NCBI GenBank assembly: GCA_025352795.1
Contig: JANXSF010000021.1
Location: 62,001 to 126,000, forward strand
Reading direction: 5' to 3'
Source of the DNA: Acidobacteriota bacterium
GTDB taxonomy: Bacteria; Acidobacteriota; Terriglobia; Bryobacterales; Bryobacteraceae
Length of the DNA: 64,000 nt
The notes beneath the pieces are model-generated. The model was given only the letters and a program-made list of their open reading frames with translations, did no database searches and was not told the origin of the DNA. A program made the position numbers and the translations under genes. This document shows, in pieces, positions 26,401 through 33,485 of this stretch (within the stretch, counting starts at the first letter, position 1; the number at the start of each line of letters is the position of its first letter).

Positions 26401-27858
26401 TGCCCCAATGACAAAGATGCTCTGCACCGGTGTCGCATCCCGCAATTCACTTTCAAGCGCGATCCGTGGTGAAGGGATTGCCGACTGAGGTACAAACGGG
26501 AGCTCCCCCGCAACATCAGAGATGAATGCCGATGCCGCAGACCTTGATGCAATCGTAAATCCAACAGACCCTGAAGCACCAACCGGTAAGTTGGTCAGCA
26601 ATTCTGCTTGCTGATTACATGGCAGCAGCTTAGGTTCCATCGCTGCCGGATCACTTTGCACCGGGACGTCCAACTGAACCACAATGCTTCTTGCTGCAAT
26701 GGCAAAGATGCTCTGCACCGGTGCTGCAATTGGCGGAGGTGGGATGCGCAATTCGCCATCAATGGCCAACCCTAACGGTTGAATCGCTGCGGCGAACTCG
26801 GGCCAAGCCAGCAAATCCGCTTGCTGCAACTGCGGAGTCGCGATGCTGGTCCTTGCTGGATTTACAAAGCGGAGATCCGCGCGATTTGCCAACGGTGGAG
26901 GCGGAGCAACCAGTACACTATCGACCAACAGACTGAGTAGCGGCAACTGCAGTTCAGTCCGTGCCGACCAGGTGACAGGAACTCCCGCCGTTCTTCCGAA
27001 ATGATGCGCTTCACGCAACGCCTTTGGTGAGATGGGAAAGGTAACTAACCCGCCCCTTTTTCGTCGTGAAATCACCTTTAAGCGCACGGGAGTGATTCTG
27101 GGCGAAAACAGGATGGGAACCTTGGACAGTAAAAGTCGCAGGGAACCGCGCACGGCATTCTGTTGGAACTGATCCAGTGTGCCGTGTTGTCGAACGGAAA
27201 TGGTGGGTAATAGGCCCTTGACAAACGGTTTAGCTTGCCGGGCAGCAGGCGCAGGCGGAGCAGGTAACGGTGGCTCAGCCTGGAAATTCATATTGCTGAG
27301 CGCGTCAAACAAAAGATCGTCCGAAGGACACTCGTCGATTTCCGACTGCGCAGTCGCCAGACTTATTTCTGCACTAGCTTGCCTATTTTCGACAACTTCC
27401 GAGGTATGATCCGCAATTTCAGGAGAAGCTTCAAAGGCCACCGAAAGCTCACTCAGTGCATCGAATAGCAAATCGTCAGACGGGCACTCATCGAGTGAAG
27501 GAGCGGCCGAATAATTGACTTCCCGATGAGCTGGTGCTGAACCTTGCCGATTCCCTGATGCTGGAGCGCCCACATTCGCCATTTGATGGGCGGCTTCCAA
27601 TGCTGCCGTATAGGCCGACGAACTTAATTCTGCGGCGAGTTCCCGTGATTCTTCCAGTGTGGTTAGCGCAATCGCCTTCAACCCCACAGAAGTGTTGTGA
27701 ACCCGCGTGGATTCCCCGCCACGATTGGTCACAAGTCGCCTCATGGCCATAAACGACTGCTCTTGCACATATTGCTTGCGATGAGCGTCGGAACAAAATT
27801 CGGCATCTTTCAACCGGCGGAAAATCGGAATCGTCTTTTTGCAGAATATGCACTGCAT
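23425..27858 (-). CDS. Large zinc-finger, internal-repeat, single-membrane-span protein of unknown function
   Basis: 1477 residues. The N-terminus carries a treble-clef-like finger: Cys3, Cys6, Cys22 and His26 (CIFC...FCSDAH). Two short repeats of DECPSDDLLFDALS lie between about 120 and 200. Residues of about 380-790 contain four copies of a 99-residue unit plus a decayed fifth. A single hydrophobic span (ITLSLPVILGVWLF) lies at about 1183-1200, followed by a charged linker and a C-terminal beta-sandwich-like domain of about 190 residues resembling LamG/DUF1080-type folds (YEDDFHSGLSQW). The topology suggests a cytoplasmic N-terminus with an exported C-terminal domain. I do not recognise the whole protein. 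The ATG at 27858 was chosen because it begins the finger; a hairpin lies just upstream. Confidence 0.75.
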   Translation of the reverse strand: MQCIFCKKTIPIFRRLKDAEFCSDAHRKQYVQEQSFMAMRRLVTNRGGESTRVHNTSVGLKAIALTTLEESRELAAELSSSAYTAALEAAHQMANVGAPASGNRQGSAPAHREVNYSAAPSLDECPSDDLLFDALSELSVAFEASPEIADHTSEVVENRQASAEISLATAQSEIDECPSDDLLFDALSNMNFQAEPPLPAPPAPAARQAKPFVKGLLPTISVRQHGTLDQFQQNAVRGSLRLLLSKVPILFSPRITPVRLKVISRRKRGGLVTFPISPKALREAHHFGRTAGVPVTWSARTELQLPLLSLLVDSVLVAPPPPLANRADLRFVNPARTSIATPQLQQADLLAWPEFAAAIQPLGLAIDGELRIPPPPIAAPVQSIFAIAARSIVVQLDVPVQSDPAAMEPKLLPCNQQAELLTNLPVGASGSVGFTIASRSAASAFISDVAGELPFVPQSAIPSPRIALESELRDATPVQSIFVIGARCILVPIDVPAPIDCAPLASKVMPCDHPAQLFTELPVSGSSSVVFAIASRSTVCLNVAEEIEFVPRLAVPSLSFVIDSELHPPPPPFAKPVQSNFVITARSISVPLKAPVPSDWTALQPVLVSYDQPAELLTDLPVGGSGSVVFAIAGRSASFSNVVEDIPFVPQLALPFLRFVIDSELRPPPPPFAKPMQSIFVIAARSSSVQLDAPVPSDWAALQQALPPCDQPAELLTDLPVAESGSVVFAIAGRSAVFSNVVEDIPFVPQLALPSLRFVIDSELHPPPPPFAKPVQGNFVIAAKEISVQLQGDWAVWTPIPQLLARLQFAIESDLVIPPPPIAGRVHFAPTPLASDPLRLNNLGSESVPFAVLVALPQRELSGLPQNLTTAQLQESAPRMGKTLPKQDLLAEFVDFELSASMLSERTTSVILPSPVLAESTAQKPVFPNLESKAIHLELSSLVEHLRSLHTESMSLVVPNSDLWTINNSKWQEQAFAFGLQKIDLPQRTESLVCAAAAGASATLWGDPVSRIPNSGTSTELAFGSKWQVFASMKALEPTPRHDVASFRDGYGQPVPFFDRATRSNRKSGADIFLARIPAPAIAPELEWPEIADFLTDTSIPPFANLVALPTLKLARTSRFRLDNSLGPLQVLITPMKLNSGLSVAPFVRPDKPAEEVLRQKLDEKQPSSGFSLFLLKAPADLKWITLSLPVILGVWLFTSARSHQKPEVSKGPPTEIAGVSEPGDVLPEKTADKVIGSDQKIATTPANEVEEIIATGKRVPVASGDSWDKFKQRIAYRSAVAYEDDFHSGLSQWAGRGGWAGTWGYDKTGLVRIGQLAVFSPSMSMTDYHYEVTVSLDRHSFGWIYRAMDLNNYYAARLVMTRPGPVPTVALERYAVVGGKHMKSQFIPIPLSQQVDSIFTVSMDVAGNSFTTSVQGQIVDSFSDDRFGYGGVGLFSGRGEESRVFRISLTHNNDTFGRLCAMIAPYESVTSGSSKK
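25513..26728 (-). repeat. Coding tandem repeat: four 99-residue units plus a partial unit
   Basis: Measured at the conserved GAGGTACAAA, copies begin at 25611, 25908, 26205 and 26487, a period of 297, 297 and 282 bases. Each encoded unit reads from PVQSIFVIAARS through DQPAELLTDLPV, GSVVFAIAGRS and FVPQLALPSLRFVIDSEL to PPPPPFAK. The inner copies are most alike, as expected from recent duplication. It is protein-coding, not a CRISPR array. Confidence 0.9.
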
Positions 27859-27862
27859 AGTT

Positions 27863-27888
27863 ATGGTCTGGGGGACGCTACAGACCAT
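27863..27888 (-). promoter_or_regulatory. Perfect inverted repeat just upstream of the large zinc-finger gene
   Basis: Eight-base arms (ATGGTCTG/CAGACCAT) with a 10-base spacer end 5 bases before the ATG. It could be an operator or an mRNA hairpin that shades the ribosome site; no clear Shine-Dalgarno sequence is visible around it. Confidence 0.5.
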
Positions 27889-27982
27889 ATTAAGGAAGTG
27901 CTGTCGTTTTGAGAACGCAGTGAAGTACTTAAGCGGACTAGCTAATATCCAGACACCCTAGCCAAAATCTAGGGTACTAAGC

Positions 27983-29122
27983 TTAGACCACAGACTTTGT
28001 GACTAGATCGGAACGGCTAAAAACTGCGTTATCGATGCTCACACCCAAACCTGGACCGGGCGGGAGCTCAAATTCTCCATTCACCGGAGCCAGTGTAGGA
28101 CTGACAATTCCCAGGTACTCTTCACCATAGTGTCGCCTAACCGTTTCCAGAATACGCAGGTTGGGCAGGTTGGCCGCCAGATGGAGCGAGGCGGCGTGTA
28201 GTACGGGTCCACCGCAGTTGTGAGGGGCAACGGGCAGGTAGTGGGTCTCGGCCATGGTGGCGATCTTCTTAGCCTCAGAAATGCCCCCTGTCCAGCAGAT
28301 GTCCGGCATAATGATGCGGGCAGCCCGGTTTTCAATTACTTCCCGAAAGCCCCAGCGGGTCATCAACCGTTCTGACAGGCAAAGCGGCAATCTGGTGGCT
28401 TGGGCAAGCTGGGCATAGGCGGCCAGATTGTCTTGGGGCAGCATTTCCTCAAGCCACATGGGATGGAATGGCTCCAATTCCTGGGCAATTTGAATGGCGG
28501 CGGGAAGAGACCAGAATCCATGAAATTCCATGGCCACCTCCATTTCCATGCCGAACTTTTCCCGAATCAAACGCAACGGTTCCAAACCCTGTTTCATTTG
28601 GGCAGCGGTGATGAAATTGCCCCCTGTTTGCTTGGCAATGGAATCAAACGGCCAAATTTTCATAGCCCGTATACCAGATTCCAGCAGCGATTCGGCCAAC
28701 TGAACGGGTTCAGTGAGAAAGTTCAAACGGTCGTAACAGGTGTTGTAGGTGGGAATGGTCTTGCGCGATGCGCCGCCCAATAGTTTGTAGATGGGTTGAT
28801 TGGCAACTTTACCGGCAAGGTCCCACAGTGCGATATCGACGGCGGAGATGGCCCGCATCTCCGCACCAGCCCACCCGGAATAGGAAATGGCCAGGAACAT
28901 GTCGGCCCAAAGCTTGTCGATTTCAGAGGGGTCGCGATTAAGTAGAACGGGGGCGAGGGAATTTAGGATTACAGCACTTTCGGCTGCGGGGCTGGGATAG
29001 GTTTCGCCTAGGCCGATAAGGCCGCTATCGGTATGAATGCGGACCCACAACCATTGGATGGGGCCCGCATGAACAGTGATACCACCGGCAAGCTGCAGCG
29101 TTTCAATCTTTGTAATTCGCAA
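27983..29122 (-). CDS. Enolase-superfamily enzyme (mandelate racemase/muconate lactonizing group)
   Basis: 379 residues. The N-terminal capping domain contains GLIGLGETYPS, and the barrel carries acidic metal-ligand candidates in EVAMEFHGFW, WLEEMLPQDN and CLSERLMTRWGF; APHNCGGPV near the end is typical of sugar-acid dehydratases of the group. Likely reaction: loss of water from, or epimerisation of, an acid sugar, in the cytoplasm. The exact substrate cannot be read from sequence. TTG start (MRITKIET), 10 bases after the CarD stop, so it is probably co-transcribed with carD. Its stop lies within a CTAAGCTTAG palindrome. Confidence 0.85.
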   Translation of the reverse strand: MRITKIETLQLAGGITVHAGPIQWLWVRIHTDSGLIGLGETYPSPAAESAVILNSLAPVLLNRDPSEIDKLWADMFLAISYSGWAGAEMRAISAVDIALWDLAGKVANQPIYKLLGGASRKTIPTYNTCYDRLNFLTEPVQLAESLLESGIRAMKIWPFDSIAKQTGGNFITAAQMKQGLEPLRLIREKFGMEMEVAMEFHGFWSLPAAIQIAQELEPFHPMWLEEMLPQDNLAAYAQLAQATRLPLCLSERLMTRWGFREVIENRAARIIMPDICWTGGISEAKKIATMAETHYLPVAPHNCGGPVLHAASLHLAANLPNLRILETVRRHYGEEYLGIVSPTLAPVNGEFELPPGPGLGVSIDNAVFSRSDLVTKSVV

Positions 29123-29132
29123 TTTCTACGAA

Positions 29133-29642
29133 TTATAGCGCTTCTGGCATTGGCAGCCCGGACTTTAATAACGCTTTGGCTAATACTTCTACGCTAGCGA
29201 GTTCGGCTATGCAACGAGCAATGGATACCTCGCAAATGAGTAGCGCACGTGCCCGTTCCAGCATCTTTTTTTCCCGGAAGGATAGAGGTTTTTCCCGTTG
29301 AATGATAATCAGCGTTTTGAAGACTTCTGCTACTGCCAGAAGACCGCCTATGCGCATTTTATCCGAATTTTCTTTGAAGCGATCTTTCCAATCGGCGGTC
29401 AACTTAATGGAACCGTCGGCAAGAAATGTCAGGACTCTAGAGATTTCCGTAGTCTTAGTAACTTTGCGTAATCCCACATCACCAACGTGGGAAAACGGGA
29501 CCATTACGGTTAAGTGATTCGTGGCCAGGCGGAGGAGGTAGAAACGTTCCAGTTGCGCCCCGAAACTGCGGCTGCTAATGTTCTCAATCACCCCGACACC
29601 GTGGTTCGGATAAACGACGCGTTCACCAATTTGAAAGGTCAT
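29133..29642 (-). CDS. CarD-family transcription regulator
   Basis: 169 residues. The N-terminal half is the CarD/TRCF RNA-polymerase-interacting domain (FQIGERVVYPNHGVGVIE, a family signature), and the C-terminal half is helical with RKVTKTTEISRVLTFL and SFREKKMLERARALL, matching the CdnL-type DNA-binding domain. CarD proteins bind the polymerase beta subunit and stabilise open promoter complexes, especially at rRNA promoters. The 318-base region upstream is unusually rich in palindromes, suggesting regulated transcription. Confidence 0.93.
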   Translation of the reverse strand: MTFQIGERVVYPNHGVGVIENISSRSFGAQLERFYLLRLATNHLTVMVPFSHVGDVGLRKVTKTTEISRVLTFLADGSIKLTADWKDRFKENSDKMRIGGLLAVAEVFKTLIIIQREKPLSFREKKMLERARALLICEVSIARCIAELASVEVLAKALLKSGLPMPEAL

Positions 29643-29708
29643 GCAGGGACCCCGTACACCTTTATAAAAGTTATTTAACCACTGGGATAGCTTGAGTGAA
29701 TTGTAAAG

Positions 29709-29870
29709 GTACTGTAAACTTTCGTCAAGAAGAAAATGCAGGCAAAGTCTAATAATTACAGTACATTTCGAATATCACCCCCATATGGGGGGATTGGTGA
29801 CTGAAATTTCAGTCACTTGCAAACAAGAAACAACACTTCGGTCAAGTGTTAAAAAACTGAAATTTCAGTT
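29709..29870. promoter_or_regulatory. Palindrome-dense region upstream of carD
   Basis: The 318 bases between carD and the prenyl synthase contain no gene but hold: inverted arms GTACTGTAA/TTACAGTAC (29709-29717 and 29756-29764); a 14-base palindrome (29778-29791); a perfect 20-base palindrome centred on CTGAAATTTCAG (29797-29816); AACACTT/AAGTGTT arms (29832-29850); and a second CTGAAATTTCAG palindrome of 16 bases (29855-29870). The two CTGAAATTTCAG centres are 56 bases apart. Multiple operators for a dimeric regulator are likely. Confidence 0.6.
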
Positions 29871-29935
29871 GATTTGGCCAACGGATAGTACACCCCTTCA
29901 GAGTGCTGGCTTTAAGATGCCATTTGGGATGAGAA

Positions 29936-29953
29936 CCCCACTTGAAAGTGGGG
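29936..29953 (-). terminator. Hairpin after the prenyl synthase gene
   Basis: Seven-base arms (CCCCACT/AGTGGGG) with a TGAA loop lie 8 bases beyond the gene end. No T-run follows on the minus strand, so intrinsic termination is uncertain. Confidence 0.4.
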
Positions 29954-29960
29954 GCTGAAT

Positions 29961-30962
29961 TTAGTGGTCTCTATCGGTAATCAGTTCGGTGACGGCTGCT
30001 AAGGCCCGCTGTGTTTGGGAATCCGGAAAGTTAGCGATAATTTCCCGGGCGGTCTCCGTAAATACTTGGGCACGGGCTCGAGCCCGTTCAATCCCTTTGC
30101 TGGAATTGGCGAAATCCAGAATCTGCTTGAACGGGACTGCCGCGTAATCACCGGTTTTGAGTACGGTTTCCACCATGGCACGTTCCACGGCGGTTCCCCG
30201 TTCCAAAGCGTAAATGAGTGGTAGGGTTACTTTGCCTTCTCTCAGATCGTTACCCACTGGTTTGCCTAAGACAGATTCCGATGCGGTGAAATCCAGAATG
30301 TCGTCCACCAATTGGAAGGCCATCCCCAGATTCCATGCAAAGTGTCCTAAGCGGTTCTCTTCTTCCTCACTGGCATGACCGACAATGGCACCAAGTTTGG
30401 CACAGACTGAAAACAGGCTTGCCGTTTTGCGATCTACCAGATCCATGTAATCGTTTTCAGTAAGGCTCATGTTGCCAATCCGTTCCAATTGGAGCACCTC
30501 ACCTTCCACCATTAGCTGGGTGAGTGAAATGAGCAGGTCAAGCACACGGAAATTTCTTTCCTTCAGTGCCATCTGGAAGGCTTGCATGTACAGCCAGTCA
30601 CCGGCCAACACACTGGTATGATTACCCCAAACCGTGTTTGTGGAGGCCCGCCCACGGCGCGTACCGGCAACATCAATCACGTCGTCGTGCACCAGGGTGG
30701 CGGTGTGAACCATTTCCACTACAGCGCCCAATCGAATGGCCATTTCGTCAGGATCGCGGAAAAGGCGGCAGGAAAGCAGTAAGAGTGTCGGGCGAAGCCG
30801 TTTACCACCACCGGCCTGCAAATGACGGGTAATGGCGGTTACAGTATCGACACTGGCAATGGATTCCAGTCGTATCTCTTCTTCAACACGGCGCAGATCC
30901 TCTTTTACGATCTGGTGTATTTCTAATGCGGAGAAAGTCTGGCCAATCTTGCCAAAGCCCAT
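29961..30962 (-). CDS. Trans-polyprenyl diphosphate synthase
   Basis: 333 residues. Both aspartate-rich motifs are present: HDDVID and DDILD, with GGGKRLRP, the substrate-binding signature, before the first. It condenses isopentenyl diphosphate onto allylic diphosphates to give the side chain of menaquinone or ubiquinone. Chain length cannot be told from sequence alone, though the size fits octaprenyl/heptaprenyl/solanesyl synthases. The ATG at 30962 was chosen over a start 105 bases upstream because the latter adds non-family Cys-rich sequence and overlaps the divergent TPR gene. Confidence 0.93.
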   Translation of the reverse strand: MGFGKIGQTFSALEIHQIVKEDLRRVEEEIRLESIASVDTVTAITRHLQAGGGKRLRPTLLLLSCRLFRDPDEMAIRLGAVVEMVHTATLVHDDVIDVAGTRRGRASTNTVWGNHTSVLAGDWLYMQAFQMALKERNFRVLDLLISLTQLMVEGEVLQLERIGNMSLTENDYMDLVDRKTASLFSVCAKLGAIVGHASEEEENRLGHFAWNLGMAFQLVDDILDFTASESVLGKPVGNDLREGKVTLPLIYALERGTAVERAMVETVLKTGDYAAVPFKQILDFANSSKGIERARARAQVFTETAREIIANFPDSQTQRALAAVTELITDRDH

Positions 30963-31049
30963 GGAATCCTCAAGTTTACCCGTTATACGAAGCCGCTGGC
31001 AAACTTCATTTGCCTCAATCCTACAGCCACGTTGACAGCTACACTTTAG

Positions 31050-31769
31050 ATGACCATGTTTTTCCATTCCGTCCTAATTTTTCAGTTGGCTTTTCAAGTG
31101 AGCCCAGGATCGGCAGATTCGTACGCGGAAGGTGTATTGCTACTGGAGCAAGGGAAATTAGATGCGGCTCGGGCAAGCCTGGAACTGGCGGTAAAACGAA
31201 CTCCGGCAAATGCCCAAGTATGGAAAGCTTTGGGAGTTGTGGCAGCCATGGCGGGGGATTACAGCGCCGCTGAGCCGACTTTTGCGAGGGCTTGCCAACT
31301 GAATGCGAAACTGGTCGACGGCTGCTATTTTTGGGCTCGGGCGCTGTACGCCTTAAATCGATTTGAGCCTGCCATTGCCGTTCTGAAGAAACTGGACGAC
31401 GGGCAGGCTGGTCGAACTCAAACCGCTTTGGGGCAGGCCTACGAGGCGTTGGGCAAGATTTCAGAAGCAGAAAGCAGCTTTCAAAAGGCACTTACCGCCA
31501 AGGATTTTATTAGCGAATCGCAACTGCGCTACGGCATTTTTCTTTATCGGACTGGACGGTTGACCGAATCTGGTGACAGGCTGCAACAGGCATTAAAACT
31601 TGCTCCCCATTCTGCGGAAGCGGCAGCGGAGTTAGGCCGAGTTAGATACCAGCAGGGAAACTTAGAGGAATCTGAAACGCTGTTGAGCAACGCAGTGGCA
31701 TGGGAGCCGACGCGCGAATCGGCCAGATTGTTGTTGGATAAAGTGAGGAAGCTTCAGGGCGTGAAATAG
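31050..31769 (+). CDS. Exported TPR protein
   Basis: 239 residues with a hydrophobic signal-like N-terminus (FFHSVLIFQLAF) and about five to six TPR units between residues 25 and 235 (YAEGVLLLEQGKLDAA, VWKALGVVAAMAGDY, AEAAAELGRVRYQQG). It probably acts as a periplasmic scaffold. A start at 31056 is equally possible. The 3-prime end overlaps the convergent FG-GAP gene by 16 bases. Function unknown. Confidence 0.8.
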   Translation: MTMFFHSVLIFQLAFQVSPGSADSYAEGVLLLEQGKLDAARASLELAVKRTPANAQVWKALGVVAAMAGDYSAAEPTFARACQLNAKLVDGCYFWARALYALNRFEPAIAVLKKLDDGQAGRTQTALGQAYEALGKISEAESSFQKALTAKDFISESQLRYGIFLYRTGRLTESGDRLQQALKLAPHSAEAAAELGRVRYQQGNLEESETLLSNAVAWEPTRESARLLLDKVRKLQGVK

Positions 31770-33322
31770 CGGTCAACTTTTAAGTTCTGTAACTTTTTTG
31801 ATTTCCCACCGGGATATTGAAACTCTGCTTCCATAATTACTTTCTCTGCGCCTAAGCCAAAGTGCACCACCGGATCAGAAGAGCTGGCATAGCCCACCGC
31901 AGCCGTGGCGTGGTTCCATTGCTCACCAGCGGCAGTGCGGATATGAACCAAAGTTCCTAAGGGCACGTGGAAGCCCATCCAATGGCGACCCGCAGCACTT
32001 GTATTGCGCAGGATCACCGGCGATTCGTTGAGCCTGGTGACCACAACATCGACGGCACCATCACCATCCAAATCAGCAAAGGCTGCTCCTCGATAGAGTG
32101 CTGCGGTGCCGAACTGTTCCGCTCGGAAAGTTTTACCGGCGTTGTTCCAAAGTACGGCGTTGTGTTGCCTGGATGCTCGACTGGAAAACTTTTCTGTGTT
32201 GTCATTCACGTCCCCATTGGCAGTGAACAGATCTTTCCAACCGTCGTTGTCAAAATCAATGGCGGCGGTGCTCCAACCGCTCCAGGGAAGCGTGGCTTGC
32301 CCGATTTTGGTGGGATAGGTTATGTCTTGAAACAGGCCCTTGCCCAGATTGCGATAGAGCGGAAATGTTTCGTTGGCCAGAGCGGTCAGGAACAGGTCAG
32401 GGCGGCCGTCGTTGTCAATATCACGGAAGTCAATGCCCATGGAGGAAAGGGCACGACCATCATCATTCAGGCCAATGCCGGCGGCCATGCCGACTTCGCG
32501 AAAGGTTCCGTTGCCTTCGTTATGAAACAAAAAGTTTGGGGTTGTGTCATTGGTAACGGCAACATCGGGGAGGCTATCGTTATCGTAATCGGCAAAGGCC
32601 AGCCCCATCCCTTTGCCAATGTGTTTGCCGATGCCAGACTCCTGGGAAACATCCATGAAATTACCTTTGCCATCGTTTCGAAACAGTGAATTGGCCAGGC
32701 CCTGGTAATATTTCGGATGGCAGTAGGTGCGGATATTCTTTTGCAATTCACCGCAAAACGGCTCCTTGGCTGGATCCCACTGGACGTAGTTGACAATGAA
32801 CAAGTCCAGGTGACCATCGCCGTTGTAATCGAAAAATCCGGCAGAGATAGACCAGCCGGTTGAGGGGAAGGCGCGCTTTTCAAAAGTGCCATCGCCACGG
32901 TTGCGATAGAGAATGTTTTGGCCCACACCGGTGACAAACAGGTCAAGAAAACCATCGTGATCCATGTCCCCCACGGCTGCCCCCATGCTGTAGCCAACGC
33001 CTTCTAAACCGGCATTTTTTGTGACATCTTCAAATTTGAAATTTCCCAGGTTGCGATATAGGTGATTGGCGTACTTCGGCCCATCTTTGGTGAGCCCTGG
33101 TTGAGTGGCGCCGTTGGTGAAAAAGACATCGGGACGACCGTCGTTATCGAAGTCGAAAATAGCTATTCCACCGGGCATGGTTTCAATTTGATGGCGCTGA
33201 GGAGTGGCGGAGTTTTCAAGGATTATTGGGAAGGGCTGGAGCACGCGGAATCCAGGGGGTTCGATGGCGGAGAAGGGTAGGGAAGTGGTGAGGAGGAGAA
33301 GGCTCCAACGGGTGGACCGCAT
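31754..33322 (-). CDS. Exported FG-GAP/VCBS propeller with C-terminal ASPIC/UnbV domain (CRTAC1-like)
   Basis: 522 residues. After a signal peptide (RWSLLLLTTSLPFSA) come seven calcium-binding-type repeats spelling DxDxDGxxD (DFDNDGRPD, DMDHDGFLD, DYNGDGHLD, DYDNDSLPD, DIDNDGRPD, DFDNDGWKD, DLDGDGAVD), which build a beta-propeller; a UnbV_ASPIC domain ends the protein. Such proteins are abundant in Acidobacteria and are secreted, but their role is unsettled. The ATG at 33322 begins the signal peptide; the longer in-frame extension runs through the intergenic repeat at 33381-33409 and is not coding. Confidence 0.88.
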   Translation of the reverse strand: MRSTRWSLLLLTTSLPFSAIEPPGFRVLQPFPIILENSATPQRHQIETMPGGIAIFDFDNDGRPDVFFTNGATQPGLTKDGPKYANHLYRNLGNFKFEDVTKNAGLEGVGYSMGAAVGDMDHDGFLDLFVTGVGQNILYRNRGDGTFEKRAFPSTGWSISAGFFDYNGDGHLDLFIVNYVQWDPAKEPFCGELQKNIRTYCHPKYYQGLANSLFRNDGKGNFMDVSQESGIGKHIGKGMGLAFADYDNDSLPDVAVTNDTTPNFLFHNEGNGTFREVGMAAGIGLNDDGRALSSMGIDFRDIDNDGRPDLFLTALANETFPLYRNLGKGLFQDITYPTKIGQATLPWSGWSTAAIDFDNDGWKDLFTANGDVNDNTEKFSSRASRQHNAVLWNNAGKTFRAEQFGTAALYRGAAFADLDGDGAVDVVVTRLNESPVILRNTSAAGRHWMGFHVPLGTLVHIRTAAGEQWNHATAAVGYASSSDPVVHFGLGAEKVIMEAEFQYPGGKSKKLQNLKVDRYFTP

Positions 33323-33380
33323 TGGTAACACTGTAACAGTAGCGCGCCCCATTGCACGGGAAGGTCGTGAAGTTCCAAGC

Positions 33381-33409
33381 ACCGCTCCCTCGCGGTCACG
33401 GCTCGGTTT
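33381..33409. repeat. Dispersed acidobacterial palindromic repeat
   Basis: The stretch containing CGCTCCCTCGCGGTCACGG, read in one frame as SRDREGAV, matches the type of extragenic repeat I know from Solibacter-like genomes. It lies in the 163-base gap between the FG-GAP gene and the TonB-type receptor. Only one copy is in this window, so identity as a family rests on prior knowledge. Confidence 0.5.
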
Positions 33410-33485
33410 GGGAGTATCGTGTCGGTCGAATTTCGCTGCATGGTAAGCTTCGAAACATATCTGTAACTGTCTTCCGGAGGTCATC

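Noticed and set aside
25513-26728. CRISPR-like periodic repeats
   Set aside because: The 297-base period is in frame and encodes 99-residue units; there are no short repeats with unique spacers.
33330-33340. ACTGTAACAGT palindrome by the FG-GAP start
   Set aside because: Five-base arms around one base are too short to separate from chance.
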